A stretch of DNA of 64,000 nt from Nonomuraea endophytica (GTDB lineage: Bacteria > Actinomycetota > Actinomycetes > Streptosporangiales > Streptosporangiaceae), in NCBI RefSeq assembly GCF_014203235.1, contig NZ_JACHIN010000024.1:62001-126000 (forward strand), written 5' to 3'. The notes under the pieces are model-generated. The model was not told where the DNA came from. It was given only the letters and a program-made list of their open reading frames with translations, and did no database searches. Of this stretch, positions 17,224-25,647 are shown piece by piece. Made by a program: the position numbers and the translations under genes. Each line of letters starts with the position of its first letter. Within the stretch, counting starts at the first letter, position 1.

Positions 17224-17857
17224 GACGCTCATCGACGAGACCCGCATCTGGAGCCGCTGGGCCGACCGGCTCGGGGTGACGCGGCTGACGTTCATGGGCG
17301 TGCTCGGGGGCGTGGCCGCCCTCGACCGTTCGCACCGCGACGCCTTCCAGATCGTACGGCCCGGCCTCGACGTGGACGCCGAGATCACCGCCTGGCGGCG
17401 CGACGACCCGGACGGACTGCGCAACAACTTCGACGCCGACGACCTCTACCCCGACGTACGGCCCGCGTTCCACGCCCTGCGCGCCGCCGGCTACCAGGTG
17501 GTGATCGCCGGCAACCAGCCCGTCGAGGCCTACGACGCCCTCATGGCGATGGAACTGCCCGCCGACTCCATCCACACCTCCGACGGGTGGGGCGTGGCCA
17601 AGCCGGCGCCCGAGTTCTTCGCCAAGGTCGCCTCGGTGGCCGGGCGCGAACCCGCCGAGATCCTTTACGTCGGCGACCGCCTCGACAACGACGTGCGCCC
17701 GGCGCGGGCGGCGGGCATGCGCACCGCCCTGCTGCGCCGCGGCCCGTGGGGCCATCTGCACGCCGACCGCCCCGAGGCCGCTGAAGTGGCCGACCTCGTC
17801 GTGAACGATCTCCAAGCCCTGCTGCCCGCCCTCGCTCAGCGGTCAGGCTCGATGTGA
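17192..17857 (+). CDS. HAD-family hydrolase
   Basis: The 221-residue product begins MIKALVFDVGET behind GGAAGAGGAAG; a longer start at 17162 is possible but has poorer context. HAD motif I is DVGET (nucleophile Asp, with the usual second Asp replaced by Glu), motif III is the Lys in GVAKPAPEFF and motif IV is YVGDRLDNDV. The motif II position reads IAGNQP, with Asn where Ser or Thr is usual. An alpha-helical cap lies between motifs I and II. It probably hydrolyses a small phosphate ester or haloacid; substrate unknown. Confidence 0.87.
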   Translation: MIKALVFDVGETLIDETRIWSRWADRLGVTRLTFMGVLGGVAALDRSHRDAFQIVRPGLDVDAEITAWRRDDPDGLRNNFDADDLYPDVRPAFHALRAAGYQVVIAGNQPVEAYDALMAMELPADSIHTSDGWGVAKPAPEFFAKVASVAGREPAEILYVGDRLDNDVRPARAAGMRTALLRRGPWGHLHADRPEAAEVADLVVNDLQALLPALAQRSGSM

Positions 17858-18153
17858 ACGGCCCGCTCCTCGGCTGACAGGTCCTCGCCCGCGTCACCGC
17901 CCCAGTCCTCACCCACCTCCTCGCCGTCGACGTCCGGCCCGAGGCCTTCGTCGGGGGCGGTGAGGCGGTGGTCGGCACGCGGCTCGCGGCCGGGGCCGTC
18001 GGGCAACTCCCGCCGGAGCCGCTCGTCGAGCGTGTCACCGCGCGCCGGGTCGTCCTCCCGGATCTCGTGGTCGCGGCCGAGATCGTCGTTCCACTCCTCG
18101 ACCTCTATGCCCTGCTCGTCGCTGTATCCGTAGCGGTCCGGTGTTTCGGTCAT
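17836..18153 (-). CDS. DUF5709 protein
   Basis: This 105-residue, very acidic, probably disordered protein contains DTLDERLRRELPD, a repeated Glu/Asp-rich middle and the terminal block GEDLSAEERAVHIEPD that marks DUF5709 in actinobacteria. No transmembrane or catalytic motif is seen. Its tail overlaps the HAD gene by 22 bases. The start is set by AGGGAG five bases before ATG; that site lies inside a run of G-tracts on the coding strand. Confidence 0.83.
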   Translation of the reverse strand: MTETPDRYGYSDEQGIEVEEWNDDLGRDHEIREDDPARGDTLDERLRRELPDGPGREPRADHRLTAPDEGLGPDVDGEEVGEDWGGDAGEDLSAEERAVHIEPDR

Positions 18154-18525
18154 ACGCGCTCCCTACCCACCCAACCCCCAAAAACCCAACCACTTGGCCC
18201 CCCAAAGCCCGGCCAAAACCCATCCTTGCCCATCCCCCCACCCTCAAGCCCAGCAACCCGCGCCCGTGCGCCACATGCCCCCACGCTCCATCGCACACCC
18301 TGCCCCAGCGTCGTCCCCGACCCGACCCGACCCAGCCGCGCTGCGCTCGCGTTCTCGCGCTGCGCGCCAACCGGGTGCCAGCCTTGCGCCTCGTGCCCTG
18401 TGCGCCGCGTCCCTTGCTCTTGTGCGGGGTCGCTACCCATGCCAAGCGGCCCCGCCCCTTGCCCTGGGCCGCCGGCCGGCCTGGCAGTCCGCGGACCTGG
18501 GAGTGCGTGGTTGCTGTTGGGCTTG
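18154..18525. other. C-rich intergenic stretch without a gene
   Basis: I see no credible coding region in these 372 bases. On the minus strand five G-tracts (18187-18161) lie directly before the DUF5709 start. The rest is skewed, C-rich sequence with a short GACCC triplication near 18320 and a GCCGGCCGGC palindrome near 18470, just past the 3' end of the gamma-glutamyltransferase gene, which might help termination. Confidence 0.5.
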
Positions 18526-20064
18526 TCAGCGGCCGATGGCGGCGCCGATCATCGCGCGGGGGTCGGCGGCGCCGGCGAGCACACCGTCGGGCCGCAGGTC
18601 GATGAGGTGCGCGTGACCGAAACCGGTCCCGTATGGGCGTTCCACCACGGGGTGGCCCAGGGCGGCCAGCCCGTCGCCCCACGCGGTGCCCGCCTCCACC
18701 TCCACCGCCATCTCGTCCGGCGCGTCCCACGTGTCGAACCCGGTGGTCCCGCCGAGCTTCCAGCGCGGTGCCGAGATGGCCGTGCCCGGCGCCTCGCCGT
18801 ACCTGAGCAGGCGGGTGATGACCTGCAACAAGATCTGGGGCTGCGCGTCGCCGCCCATGGTGCCCACGACGGTGCGCAGTGAGCCGTCGGGGCGGGTGAT
18901 GAGGGCGGGCGTGAGGGTGTGCGGAGGGCGGCGCCCGGGCGCGTACTCGGCCGGATGTCCCGGCGTCAGCGAGAACCCGATGCCCCGGTTGTGGAGGTTG
19001 ATCCGGGTACGCGGCTCGAAGACCATGCTGCCGAACCCCGAGGCGTTCGACTGGATGAGCGAGACGCCCATGCCGTCGCCGTCCACCGCGCACAGGTAGG
19101 TGGTGTCGCCGTCCGCGGCGGGGACGCGCGCCTTGAGGCGCGCCCTCGGGTCCACCAGCGCCCGCCGCCGCGCGATCTCGTGCTCGCCGAGCAGGTCCTT
19201 GGCGTCTTCATGGAGTACGGCGAGGCGGTCGTGACCGGCCGCCCGCGCCGCCTCGGCCAGCAGGTGCGCCCATGCCGAGCGGGCAGGGGCGGGCGGCAGG
19301 TCCAGGCCGTCGGCGATGCCGAGGGCGAGCAGCAGCAGGTAGCCCTGGGAGTTGGGCGGGGTGGACCATACGTCGTGCCCGAAAGCCCGCACACGCAGGG
19401 GATCCACCCAGTCGGCGTTGACGCGTTCGAGGTCGGCCGCGGTGTATTCGCCGGCGCCCAGTTCCAGCAGGCCCTGGCCGAACTCACCGAGGTAGAAGCC
19501 GTCTCTACCTGATCCGGCGACCGCCTCCAGCGCGCGGCCCACGCCGGGCCTGCGGACCAGGTCGCCCTCGGCGGTGACACCGGCGAAGTCGTCGCCGCCG
19601 GGGCGCGTGGCCGCGACTTTCGCCCCATGGAGCATCAGCGGCGAGGCGGGGAAGCCGTCCTTGGCCAGCCGGATCGCCGGGGCGAGCACGTCGGCCAGCG
19701 GCAGCCTGCCGTACCTGCTGTGCAGCGCGATCCACCCGTCCACACAGCCTGGCACGGGCACGGACCTGATGTCGTGCAGGTGCGGCATCCTGGTGTGTCC
19801 CTCGGCGCGCAGCCGCCCGGCGTCGGCGCCGGAGCCGGAGCGGCCGGAGGCGTTCAGCGCGCTCACCCGCCCGTCGTGGACGAGCGCGAACAGGTCGCCG
19901 CCCAGGCCGCACATGTGCGGCGCGGTGACGGTCAGGACGGCGTTGGTGGCGATGGCGGCGTCCGCCGCTGAGCCGCCCCGGTCGAGCATGGTGATCCCGG
20001 CCGCTGAGGCGAGGTGGTCCACACTGCACACCATGCCGGAGCGGGCATATCTGGTGTTCTGCAC
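18526..20064 (-). CDS. Gamma-glutamyltransferase family protein
   Basis: This 512-residue protein begins at GTG with VCSVDHLASAAGITMLDRGGSAADAAIA, the usual N-terminal fold of the family, and PHMCGLGGDLF. The autoprocessing junction is the GDTTYLCAVD segment, where the first or second Thr becomes the N-terminal nucleophile of the small subunit. The small subunit continues with NASGFGSMVFEP and GGDAQPQILLQV. Family members split gamma-glutamyl amides such as glutathione, or act as cephalosporin acylase-like enzymes. No signal peptide is apparent, so it looks cytoplasmic. It is monocistronic in appearance. Confidence 0.88.
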   Translation of the reverse strand: MQNTRYARSGMVCSVDHLASAAGITMLDRGGSAADAAIATNAVLTVTAPHMCGLGGDLFALVHDGRVSALNASGRSGSGADAGRLRAEGHTRMPHLHDIRSVPVPGCVDGWIALHSRYGRLPLADVLAPAIRLAKDGFPASPLMLHGAKVAATRPGGDDFAGVTAEGDLVRRPGVGRALEAVAGSGRDGFYLGEFGQGLLELGAGEYTAADLERVNADWVDPLRVRAFGHDVWSTPPNSQGYLLLLALGIADGLDLPPAPARSAWAHLLAEAARAAGHDRLAVLHEDAKDLLGEHEIARRRALVDPRARLKARVPAADGDTTYLCAVDGDGMGVSLIQSNASGFGSMVFEPRTRINLHNRGIGFSLTPGHPAEYAPGRRPPHTLTPALITRPDGSLRTVVGTMGGDAQPQILLQVITRLLRYGEAPGTAISAPRWKLGGTTGFDTWDAPDEMAVEVEAGTAWGDGLAALGHPVVERPYGTGFGHAHLIDLRPDGVLAGAADPRAMIGAAIGR

Positions 20065-20123
20065 CCATAGAGGGTACGCCTGGGCGGGCCGCCGCCGGGG
20101 GCGGAGCTCCAGCTCATGGGCGG

Positions 20124-21857
20124 TCAGATGAGGGTGAGCGGGAGATCCCGGGCGATCAGCGCGGCGTAGTGGCCGTCGGCGGCGAGCAACTCGTCGTGGG
20201 TGCCGAGTTCGGCGATGCGGCCGTGGTCCAGGACGGCGATCTGGTCGGCGTGCCGGACCGTGGAGAGGCGGTGGGCGATCGTGATCGTGGTGCGGCCCTC
20301 GGTCAGCGTGTCCAGAGCCTCCTGGACGGCCCGCTCGGTCTGGGTGTCGAGGGCACTCGTGGCCTCGTCGAGGATGAGGACCGGCGGGTTGCGCAGCAGC
20401 GTGCGGGCGATGGCCAGGCGCTGCTTCTCGCCGCCGGAGAAGCGGTAGCCGCGTTCGCCGACGACCGTGTCGTACCCCTCGGGCAGGTCCGCGATGTAGT
20501 CGTGGATACGGGCCGCGCGGGCGGCGGCGACCAGTTCCTCGTCCGTCGCGTCCGGCTTGGCGAAGCGCAGGTTGTCGGCGATGGAGGAGTGGAACAGGTA
20601 GGTCTCCTGCGACACCACGCCGACGGTGGCGGCCAGCGTCTCGAAGGAGAGTTCGCGCACGTCCACGCCGTCGATGGTGACGCGGCCCGAGCTCACGTCA
20701 TACAAGCGTGGCAGCAGGTAGCTCAGCGTCGTCTTGCCCGATCCGGTCTCGCCGACGACGGCCAGGCTGCTGCCCGCGGGGATGGTCAGGTCGATGCCGG
20801 TCAGGGTGGGGGCGTCGCCGTACGAGAAGGAGACGCGCTCGAGACGCACGTCGCCGCGCGGACGCTCCAGCGTGCGGGTGCCGGGGATGATGTCGACGGG
20901 CAGGTCCAGGTACTCGAAGATGCGGCCGAACAGCGCGAGGGAGCTCTGCACCTCCACGCCCGTGCGCATCAGCGACAGGGCAGGGCGGAACAGTCCGGCC
21001 TGCAGCGTGGTGAAGGCCACGACGGTGCCGATGGAGACTGCCGAGGTCATTCCGGACACCCAGTAGATGACCGCGGGCATCGCGGCCATGACGATCTGGA
21101 TGGTCGACTGCCGCCAGCGCCCGGCCATGCTCGACTGCACGCCGAGGTCGGCCAGTTCGTCGGAGGCGCGGGTGAAGCGGCCGGTGAGCTCGGGCGACTG
21201 GCCCATCGTGCGGCCGAGCAGAATGCCGCTCACCGACAGCGACTCCTGCACCATCGACGACATCGTGGCGAGCTTGCGCTGGCGCTGGGCGGTGATGCGC
21301 TTGCGCTCCTCGCCGACCTTGCGGCTGATCCACACGAACAGCGGCAGCAGGACGAGCGAGGCGGCCGTCAGTCGCCAGTCGAGCACGAGCATCGCGACGA
21401 AGCTGGCCACGACGGTGGTGAGGTTGGAGACGATCGAAGTCGCTGTGCTGGTGACGACCGCCTGCATGCCGCCGATGTCGTTGGCCAGCCGAGACTGCAC
21501 CTCGCCCGTGCGGGTGCGCGTGAAGAAGGCCAGCGACATGCGCTGCAGATGGGAGTAGACGGTGGTGCGCAGGTCGTGCATGACGCGCTGGCCGACGGTG
21601 GTGGAGATGAGCGTCTGCACCACGTCGAACAGGCTCGTCGCGACCGCCACGGCCAGCATGCCCAGCACGAGCAGGGACAGCAGCCCGACCGCGCGCGAGG
21701 GGATCGCCACGTCAAGAACCTCGCGCAGCAGGAACGGCGAGGCCAGCGACACCAGCGAGGAAAGGAAGATGAGGCCGAGCACGATGCCCAGCTGCCCTCG
21801 GTAGGGGCGGAAGAGTCGGATGATGCGCCTCAGGGGCGCGCGGGGTTCCTCTGTCAT
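20124..21857 (-). CDS. ABC exporter, fused permease and ATPase
   Basis: This 577-residue half-transporter has an N-terminal six-helix exporter domain (about 20-310) and a C-terminal ATPase with Walker A GETGSGKTT, signature FSGGEKQRLAIA, Walker B VLILDEATSALD and the switch His in IAHRLSTV. It should work as a dimer to export drugs or lipids (MsbA/LmrA/Rv1819-like group). GGAG lies five bases before the ATG. It diverges from a MarR gene, and tandem repeats sit in its leader, so MarR control is likely. Confidence 0.92.
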   Translation of the reverse strand: MTEEPRAPLRRIIRLFRPYRGQLGIVLGLIFLSSLVSLASPFLLREVLDVAIPSRAVGLLSLLVLGMLAVAVATSLFDVVQTLISTTVGQRVMHDLRTTVYSHLQRMSLAFFTRTRTGEVQSRLANDIGGMQAVVTSTATSIVSNLTTVVASFVAMLVLDWRLTAASLVLLPLFVWISRKVGEERKRITAQRQRKLATMSSMVQESLSVSGILLGRTMGQSPELTGRFTRASDELADLGVQSSMAGRWRQSTIQIVMAAMPAVIYWVSGMTSAVSIGTVVAFTTLQAGLFRPALSLMRTGVEVQSSLALFGRIFEYLDLPVDIIPGTRTLERPRGDVRLERVSFSYGDAPTLTGIDLTIPAGSSLAVVGETGSGKTTLSYLLPRLYDVSSGRVTIDGVDVRELSFETLAATVGVVSQETYLFHSSIADNLRFAKPDATDEELVAAARAARIHDYIADLPEGYDTVVGERGYRFSGGEKQRLAIARTLLRNPPVLILDEATSALDTQTERAVQEALDTLTEGRTTITIAHRLSTVRHADQIAVLDHGRIAELGTHDELLAADGHYAALIARDLPLTLI

Positions 21858-21865
21858 AGGGCTCC

Positions 21866-21897
21866 TTTTCAGATGTTCACTTTTTCAGATGTTCACT
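21866..21897. repeat. Two head-to-tail 16-base repeats between ABC exporter and MarR genes
   Basis: TTTTCAGATGTTCACT occurs at 21866-21881 and again, identical and directly adjacent, at 21882-21897. The first copy abuts the GGAG ribosome site of the exporter, so the repeat is in its leader or promoter. A short palindrome GAGGT-T-ACCTC follows at 21904-21914. Both are candidate MarR sites. Confidence 0.75.
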
Positions 21898-21952
21898 CAA
21901 ACAGAGGTTACCTCATATTCATTCCACCGAACAGTGAGATAAGCTCAGCGGG

Positions 21953-22369
21953 GTGAAGGACGCCACTGAACTGCTGGAACTCGTGCACCGGATCAGCCAC
22001 CGCTTCCGGCGCGGCTACCGGACCGGCCTGGAGCCGCTCGGCCTGAGTCCCAGCCAGGCACGCGCCCTGAAAGTGCTCATGGAAGCCGGGCAGCCGCTCC
22101 GGATGGTGCAACTCGCCGAGGCCCTGCGCATCGCGCCCCGCTCGGTCACGCCGGTGGTCGACGCACTGGAGGAGGCGGGGCTGCTGCGCCGCGAGGTAGA
22201 CCCGGCCAACCGGCGCTCGACGCTGGTGGTCCTCACCGAGGAGGGACGCGGAGCGTTCGTACGCGTGCAGCTGGTACGCGCCGAGGTCGCCGCCGACCTG
22301 TTCGCGCCCCTGTCGGCCGAGCAACGCGAAACCCTCCGCGACCTTCTCACCCTCGTAGACGAACCATAA
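21953..22369 (+). CDS. MarR-family transcriptional regulator
   Basis: The product is 138 residues from GTG 21953. It has the winged helix core SPSQARALKVLMEAGQ, LRMVQLAEALRIAPRSVTPVVDALEEAGLL (recognition helix) and RREVDPANRRSTLVVLTEEG (wing). Dimerisation helices flank this core. It lies back to back with the ABC exporter and should repress it (and itself) until a ligand such as a phenolic drug binds. Confidence 0.92.
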   Translation: MKDATELLELVHRISHRFRRGYRTGLEPLGLSPSQARALKVLMEAGQPLRMVQLAEALRIAPRSVTPVVDALEEAGLLRREVDPANRRSTLVVLTEEGRGAFVRVQLVRAEVAADLFAPLSAEQRETLRDLLTLVDEP

Positions 22370-22909
22370 CCCCACCCCGCCCCCACCCCACCTCCCACCA
22401 CAGCCCGCAACACCCCAGACCGCCACAGCCCACAACGCCGCCGCAGGCACGGCCGCAGACCGCAACGCCAGGGCCCACAGTGCCCCCGCCAGCAACGCCG
22501 CAGACCGCAAGGTCGTGGCCCGCGACGCTACGGCCCACAGTGCCGCCGCCGGCAACGCCGCAGGCCGCAAGGTCGCAGCTCGCGATGCTGCAGTCTGCAC
22601 TGCTGCGGCCCGCAAGGTCCCCGCACCCGCGACGCCACGGCCTACAGTGCCGTCGCTGGCAATGCGGCAGCGCTGCACCGGCAAGGCCGCAGACTGCCGG
22701 GTCGCCGCATCTGCGACGCCACGGCCTACAGTGCCGTCGCTGGCAATGCGGCAGCGCTGCACCGGCAACGCCGCAGACTGCCAGGTCGCCGCATCTGCGA
22801 CGCCACGTCCCACAGTGCCGTCGCCGACAGCGCTGCAGCCCGCAAGGTCGCAGCCCGCGACGCTGCAGTCTGCAGTGCCGCCGTCCGCAAGGTCCCCGCA
22901 CGAATCGCC
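22370..22909. repeat. Degenerate 15-base periodic tract with an 84-base tandem repeat
   Basis: Across these 540 bases the sequence repeats short words such as GCAACGCCGCAG and CCGCAAGGTCG. Read on the minus strand from about 22900, the unit is 15 bases and translates as pentads of the form x-A-L-x-x (GTLRT AALQT AASRA ATLRA AALSA), reminiscent of pentapeptide-repeat proteins, but the frame breaks. Inside it an 84-base unit recurs at 22631, 22715 and 22799 (third copy partial). No start codon with a ribosome site commands an intact frame. It may be a decayed repeat gene or a pure DNA repeat. Confidence 0.65.
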
Positions 22910-22915
22910 GTGGTT

Positions 22916-22938
22916 GGGTGGGAAGGTGGGTGGGTGGG
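22916..22938 (+). other. G-quadruplex-type motif
   Basis: Five G3 tracts occur at 22916-22918, 22920-22922, 22928-22930, 22932-22934 and 22936-22938 with loops of 1, 5, 1 and 1 bases. It lies between convergent MarR and MFS genes, followed by three imperfect copies of a 25-base GCGGGCGTGNCNGTGGT-type unit up to 23050. Confidence 0.6.
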
Positions 22939-23066
22939 TCGCGTCAGCGGGCGTGACCGTGGTGCGGGTCGGCGGGCGTGGCTGTGGTCCGGGTTGGTCC
23001 GTGTGACTGCGGTCAGGGCGGCGGGCGTGGCTGTGGTGCGGGTTGGCCCGCGTGATGGGGTGTGCG

Positions 23067-24245
23067 TCAGGTCGTGTGGCGGCGGTCTAGGAGGATCAGG
23101 GGGACTGTGGCCACGGCTAGGGCGGCGCCGATCCAGATGACCGAGGTGAGTCCTGCTCCGGCGTTGAGTGCGACGCCGGCCAGGCCGGGGACGAGGCTGA
23201 TGCCGAGTTGGAATGCCGAGACTGTGGTGGCTCCGGCCAGTGTGGGGGCCTTGGCGGCCAGGGTGAATACGCGGCCGTAGATGGCTGGGTTCAGGATGAA
23301 GCCGGCCACCCCGAGCAGCAGTACGAGCGCTACCACGGCCACCACGTTCCGGGACAGGAGTGCCAGCAGGGCGGAGGTGGCGGCGATTCCTACCGCTCCG
23401 GCCAGCAGTGCCCGGGTGGGTTTGCGGTCGGCGACTCTGCCTCCTACCGACAGGCCGGCGAACGCGCCTACGCCGAACAGGGTGAGGATCGCTGGGACCC
23501 ATACGGGCGGGACGCCGGTGATGCTGGTCAGGAACGCTGCCAGGTAGTTGAACGAGATCATGTAGGCGGCGGTGCTCAGCAGGGTGATGGCGAAGACCAC
23601 CCACAGTTGGGGGCGGCGCATCGTCTGTAGTTCTGCGCGCACACTTGGTACGCCGCTCGCGCTTGTCGCCGGCAACGCCACCATGGTCAGGACCGCTGCC
23701 GCGATGGTCAGGATGGCTACCGCCCAGAAGCCGCCTCGCCAGCCGGTGAAGTAGCTGAGCAGTGCGCCCGCCGGGCCGCCGGCGATCATCGCGATGCTGA
23801 GCCCGCTGACCACCACGCCGGAGGCGCGGGCGGTGCGGTCAGGCGTGACCAGGCTGATCGCCGTCACCGCCGCGACCGCCCAGTACCCGGCGTAGGCAAG
23901 CCCGCAGACGAAGCGGGTCAGCACGATCACCGCGTAGTCGTCGGTGACCAGTCCGATCGCCAGGCAAACGGCGAAGACGGCCTGGGTGGCCACCAACGTG
24001 GTACGGCGCGGCCAGCGCAGGGTCAGGATGGCCAGCGGCGGACCGCCCACCACCACCCCGGCCGCGAACGCCGAGATCAGCGCGCCTGCCGCCGACAGCG
24101 AGATGTCGAGGTCGGCGGCGATCGCCGGCAGTACTCCAGCGAGCAGGAACTCGGCGCTGCCCATCGCGAACAGGCTGAGCGCCAGCAGGTACACCCCGAG
24201 CGGCAACCGTCCCCGGGTGGGCGGCGCCTGGGCCTCGACGCTCAT
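23067..24245 (-). CDS. MFS efflux transporter, Cmx/CmrA chloramphenicol-exporter type
   Basis: This 392-residue, 12-helix protein starts at ATG 24245, which overlaps the stop of a small upstream ORF as ATGA. Segments LSLFAMGSAEFLLAGVLPAI, LTLRWPRRTTLVATQAVFA and GYWAVAAVTAISLVTPD align with the Cmx/CmrA drug:H+ antiporters. The family exports chloramphenicol; related pumps carry sugars or arabinose analogues. The coupling to a repetitive short ORF suggests translational control. Confidence 0.85.
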   Translation of the reverse strand: MSVEAQAPPTRGRLPLGVYLLALSLFAMGSAEFLLAGVLPAIAADLDISLSAAGALISAFAAGVVVGGPPLAILTLRWPRRTTLVATQAVFAVCLAIGLVTDDYAVIVLTRFVCGLAYAGYWAVAAVTAISLVTPDRTARASGVVVSGLSIAMIAGGPAGALLSYFTGWRGGFWAVAILTIAAAVLTMVALPATSASGVPSVRAELQTMRRPQLWVVFAITLLSTAAYMISFNYLAAFLTSITGVPPVWVPAILTLFGVGAFAGLSVGGRVADRKPTRALLAGAVGIAATSALLALLSRNVVAVVALVLLLGVAGFILNPAIYGRVFTLAAKAPTLAGATTVSAFQLGISLVPGLAGVALNAGAGLTSVIWIGAALAVATVPLILLDRRHTT

Positions 24246-24433
24246 CGCACGGGCCGTTCGACAGAAGCGGTGAACGCGGGCCGCCCGAGAGGGGAAGCGA
24301 ACGCGGGCTGTTCGACCCAAGAAGCGAAGGCGGGCAGTTCAACCGAGAAGGCGGGCCGTTCGACACAAGAGGCGGGCTGTACGACACAAGAAGGGAAGAC
24401 GAGCTGTTCGGGAGGGGAAGTGGATACAGGCAT
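24242..24433 (-). CDS. Repetitive 63-residue ORF coupled to the MFS gene
   Basis: ATG 24433 follows AAGGAG by about eight bases, and the stop overlaps the MFS start as ATGA, both signs of real translation. The product is built of imperfect repeats around (V)E(Q/R/L)PAF: SCVERPAFS, VELPAFASW, VEQPAFASP, LGRPAFTAS, VERPVR. No known domain is visible. It could be a leader peptide for translational coupling or attenuation of the pump, or an unrelated small protein. The DNA is correspondingly repetitive. Confidence 0.5.
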   Translation of the reverse strand: MPVSTSPPEQLVFPSCVVQPASCVERPAFSVELPAFASWVEQPAFASPLGRPAFTASVERPVR

Positions 24434-24584
24434 GCGAAAGTCTCCTTCGGGCTGAGTGAAGTCGGCCCGCGACGATGGGCGGGCTGGGAGGGCTTGTCGC
24501 CTTGTGGCGATCACCTCTGGCCCCGATGGTGCGGCTCTCACATGCAGCCTGGCAACTTTCGTTGCTGTTTCCGGGACGCCCCGC

Positions 24585-25586
24585 TCAGGAAGCGATGACG
24601 GTGGCCAGGCAGGGCGGGCCGGAAAGGAGGGCGGAGTACGGGTAGCGGCCGCGGGCGTCGAAGACGGCGAAGTCGGCGCGGGCGCCCGGCGCGAGGATGC
24701 CGATGCGGCCGGGGCCGGTGTGCATGCCCATCGCCCGCGCGCCGCCCAGCGTGGCGGCCTCGACCAGGCGCTGGTCCAGGCCGGGCAGGCGCTGGCCGCG
24801 GCCTCGGACGTAGTCGCGGATGGCGCGGGCCTGGTCGAGCGGGGTGCCTTCGCCGCGGGTGCCGAAAGCGAGCAGGTTGCCTTCGTCGAGGAGGGCGAGG
24901 GCGTCTTCGGGGCGTTCGCGCAGCAGCGACGGGCAGACGGCGGCGACGCTGCGGCGCAGGCGCAGGAGCTTGCGTTCGCCGGGGTCGAGCGGGCCCGCGC
25001 AGGCGACGTGGCAGTGCGGGCCCAGGATGCCGGACTCGTCCAGCGCGGCGGTGTTGTGGCGGTCGAGGTCGACGAGCACGCGGAGGCCGAAGGTTCTGGC
25101 GAGCACCGCCAGGTCTTCCAGGACGAGCGGGTCGGCGGTGTGGGCGGCCATGCCGACGGGGAAGGCCACCTCGCGGATCGCGGTGATCAGCGTGTCGCGG
25201 CCGGTGTCCTCCCAGGCCTCCTCGGACTCGGTCTTCACCGCGAGGTAGGTGACGCCGCCCAGCGCGGGTACGGCGGCCGGGTCGGCCGGGGCGGTGACGA
25301 CGGTGGCGCGGGCGGTGACGCCGGGAGGCGGGGCGGCGGGGGGAGAGCAGGCGTCTACCAGGCCGGGCGTGATCATGCCCTTCCAGCGGACCTCTTCGAC
25401 GGCTGGATGGGCGGCGAGCACCGACGTCCTCGGCCCCACCTGGAGCACCCGGTCGCGACGGACCGCGACGGCGCCGTCGCGGATCGGTTCCGCGCAGATG
25501 GGAAGCACCAGGGGTGCTGAGTGCACGACCACAGGCGCGGGCGCGCGGCTGCGAAGGACTCTTGCGGCACGCGCGACTGCCCGCAT
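24585..25586 (-). CDS. Amidohydrolase-family protein with degenerate metal motif
   Basis: The product is 333 residues from ATG 25586 (GGGAG six bases upstream). The barrel begins MITPGLVDA as in imidazolonepropionase-like amidohydrolases, but the expected HTH/HxH after GLVDA is replaced by CSPPAAPP. Later blocks are present: PVGMAAHT, GILGPHCHVACAG, LAFGTRGEGTPLDQ (usual position of the catalytic Asp, here Gly-Thr) and the C-terminal TGPGRIGILAPGARADFAVFDAR. The fold is clear; loss of the first two ligands suggests altered or absent hydrolase activity. It follows PucR by 61 bases and is probably under its control. Confidence 0.75.
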   Translation of the reverse strand: MRAVARAARVLRSRAPAPVVVHSAPLVLPICAEPIRDGAVAVRRDRVLQVGPRTSVLAAHPAVEEVRWKGMITPGLVDACSPPAAPPPGVTARATVVTAPADPAAVPALGGVTYLAVKTESEEAWEDTGRDTLITAIREVAFPVGMAAHTADPLVLEDLAVLARTFGLRVLVDLDRHNTAALDESGILGPHCHVACAGPLDPGERKLLRLRRSVAAVCPSLLRERPEDALALLDEGNLLAFGTRGEGTPLDQARAIRDYVRGRGQRLPGLDQRLVEAATLGGARAMGMHTGPGRIGILAPGARADFAVFDARGRYPYSALLSGPPCLATVIAS

Positions 25587-25647
25587 CAACTCTCCCGTCG
25601 GATCTTCTCCTTTTGGCATTAAACGGCAGCTTGGCCCGCGTATGCAA

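Noticed and set aside
22480..23006. Plus-strand repetitive open frames between MarR and MFS
   Set aside because: Several frames are open at once because of the repeat; none has a ribosome site or a domain.
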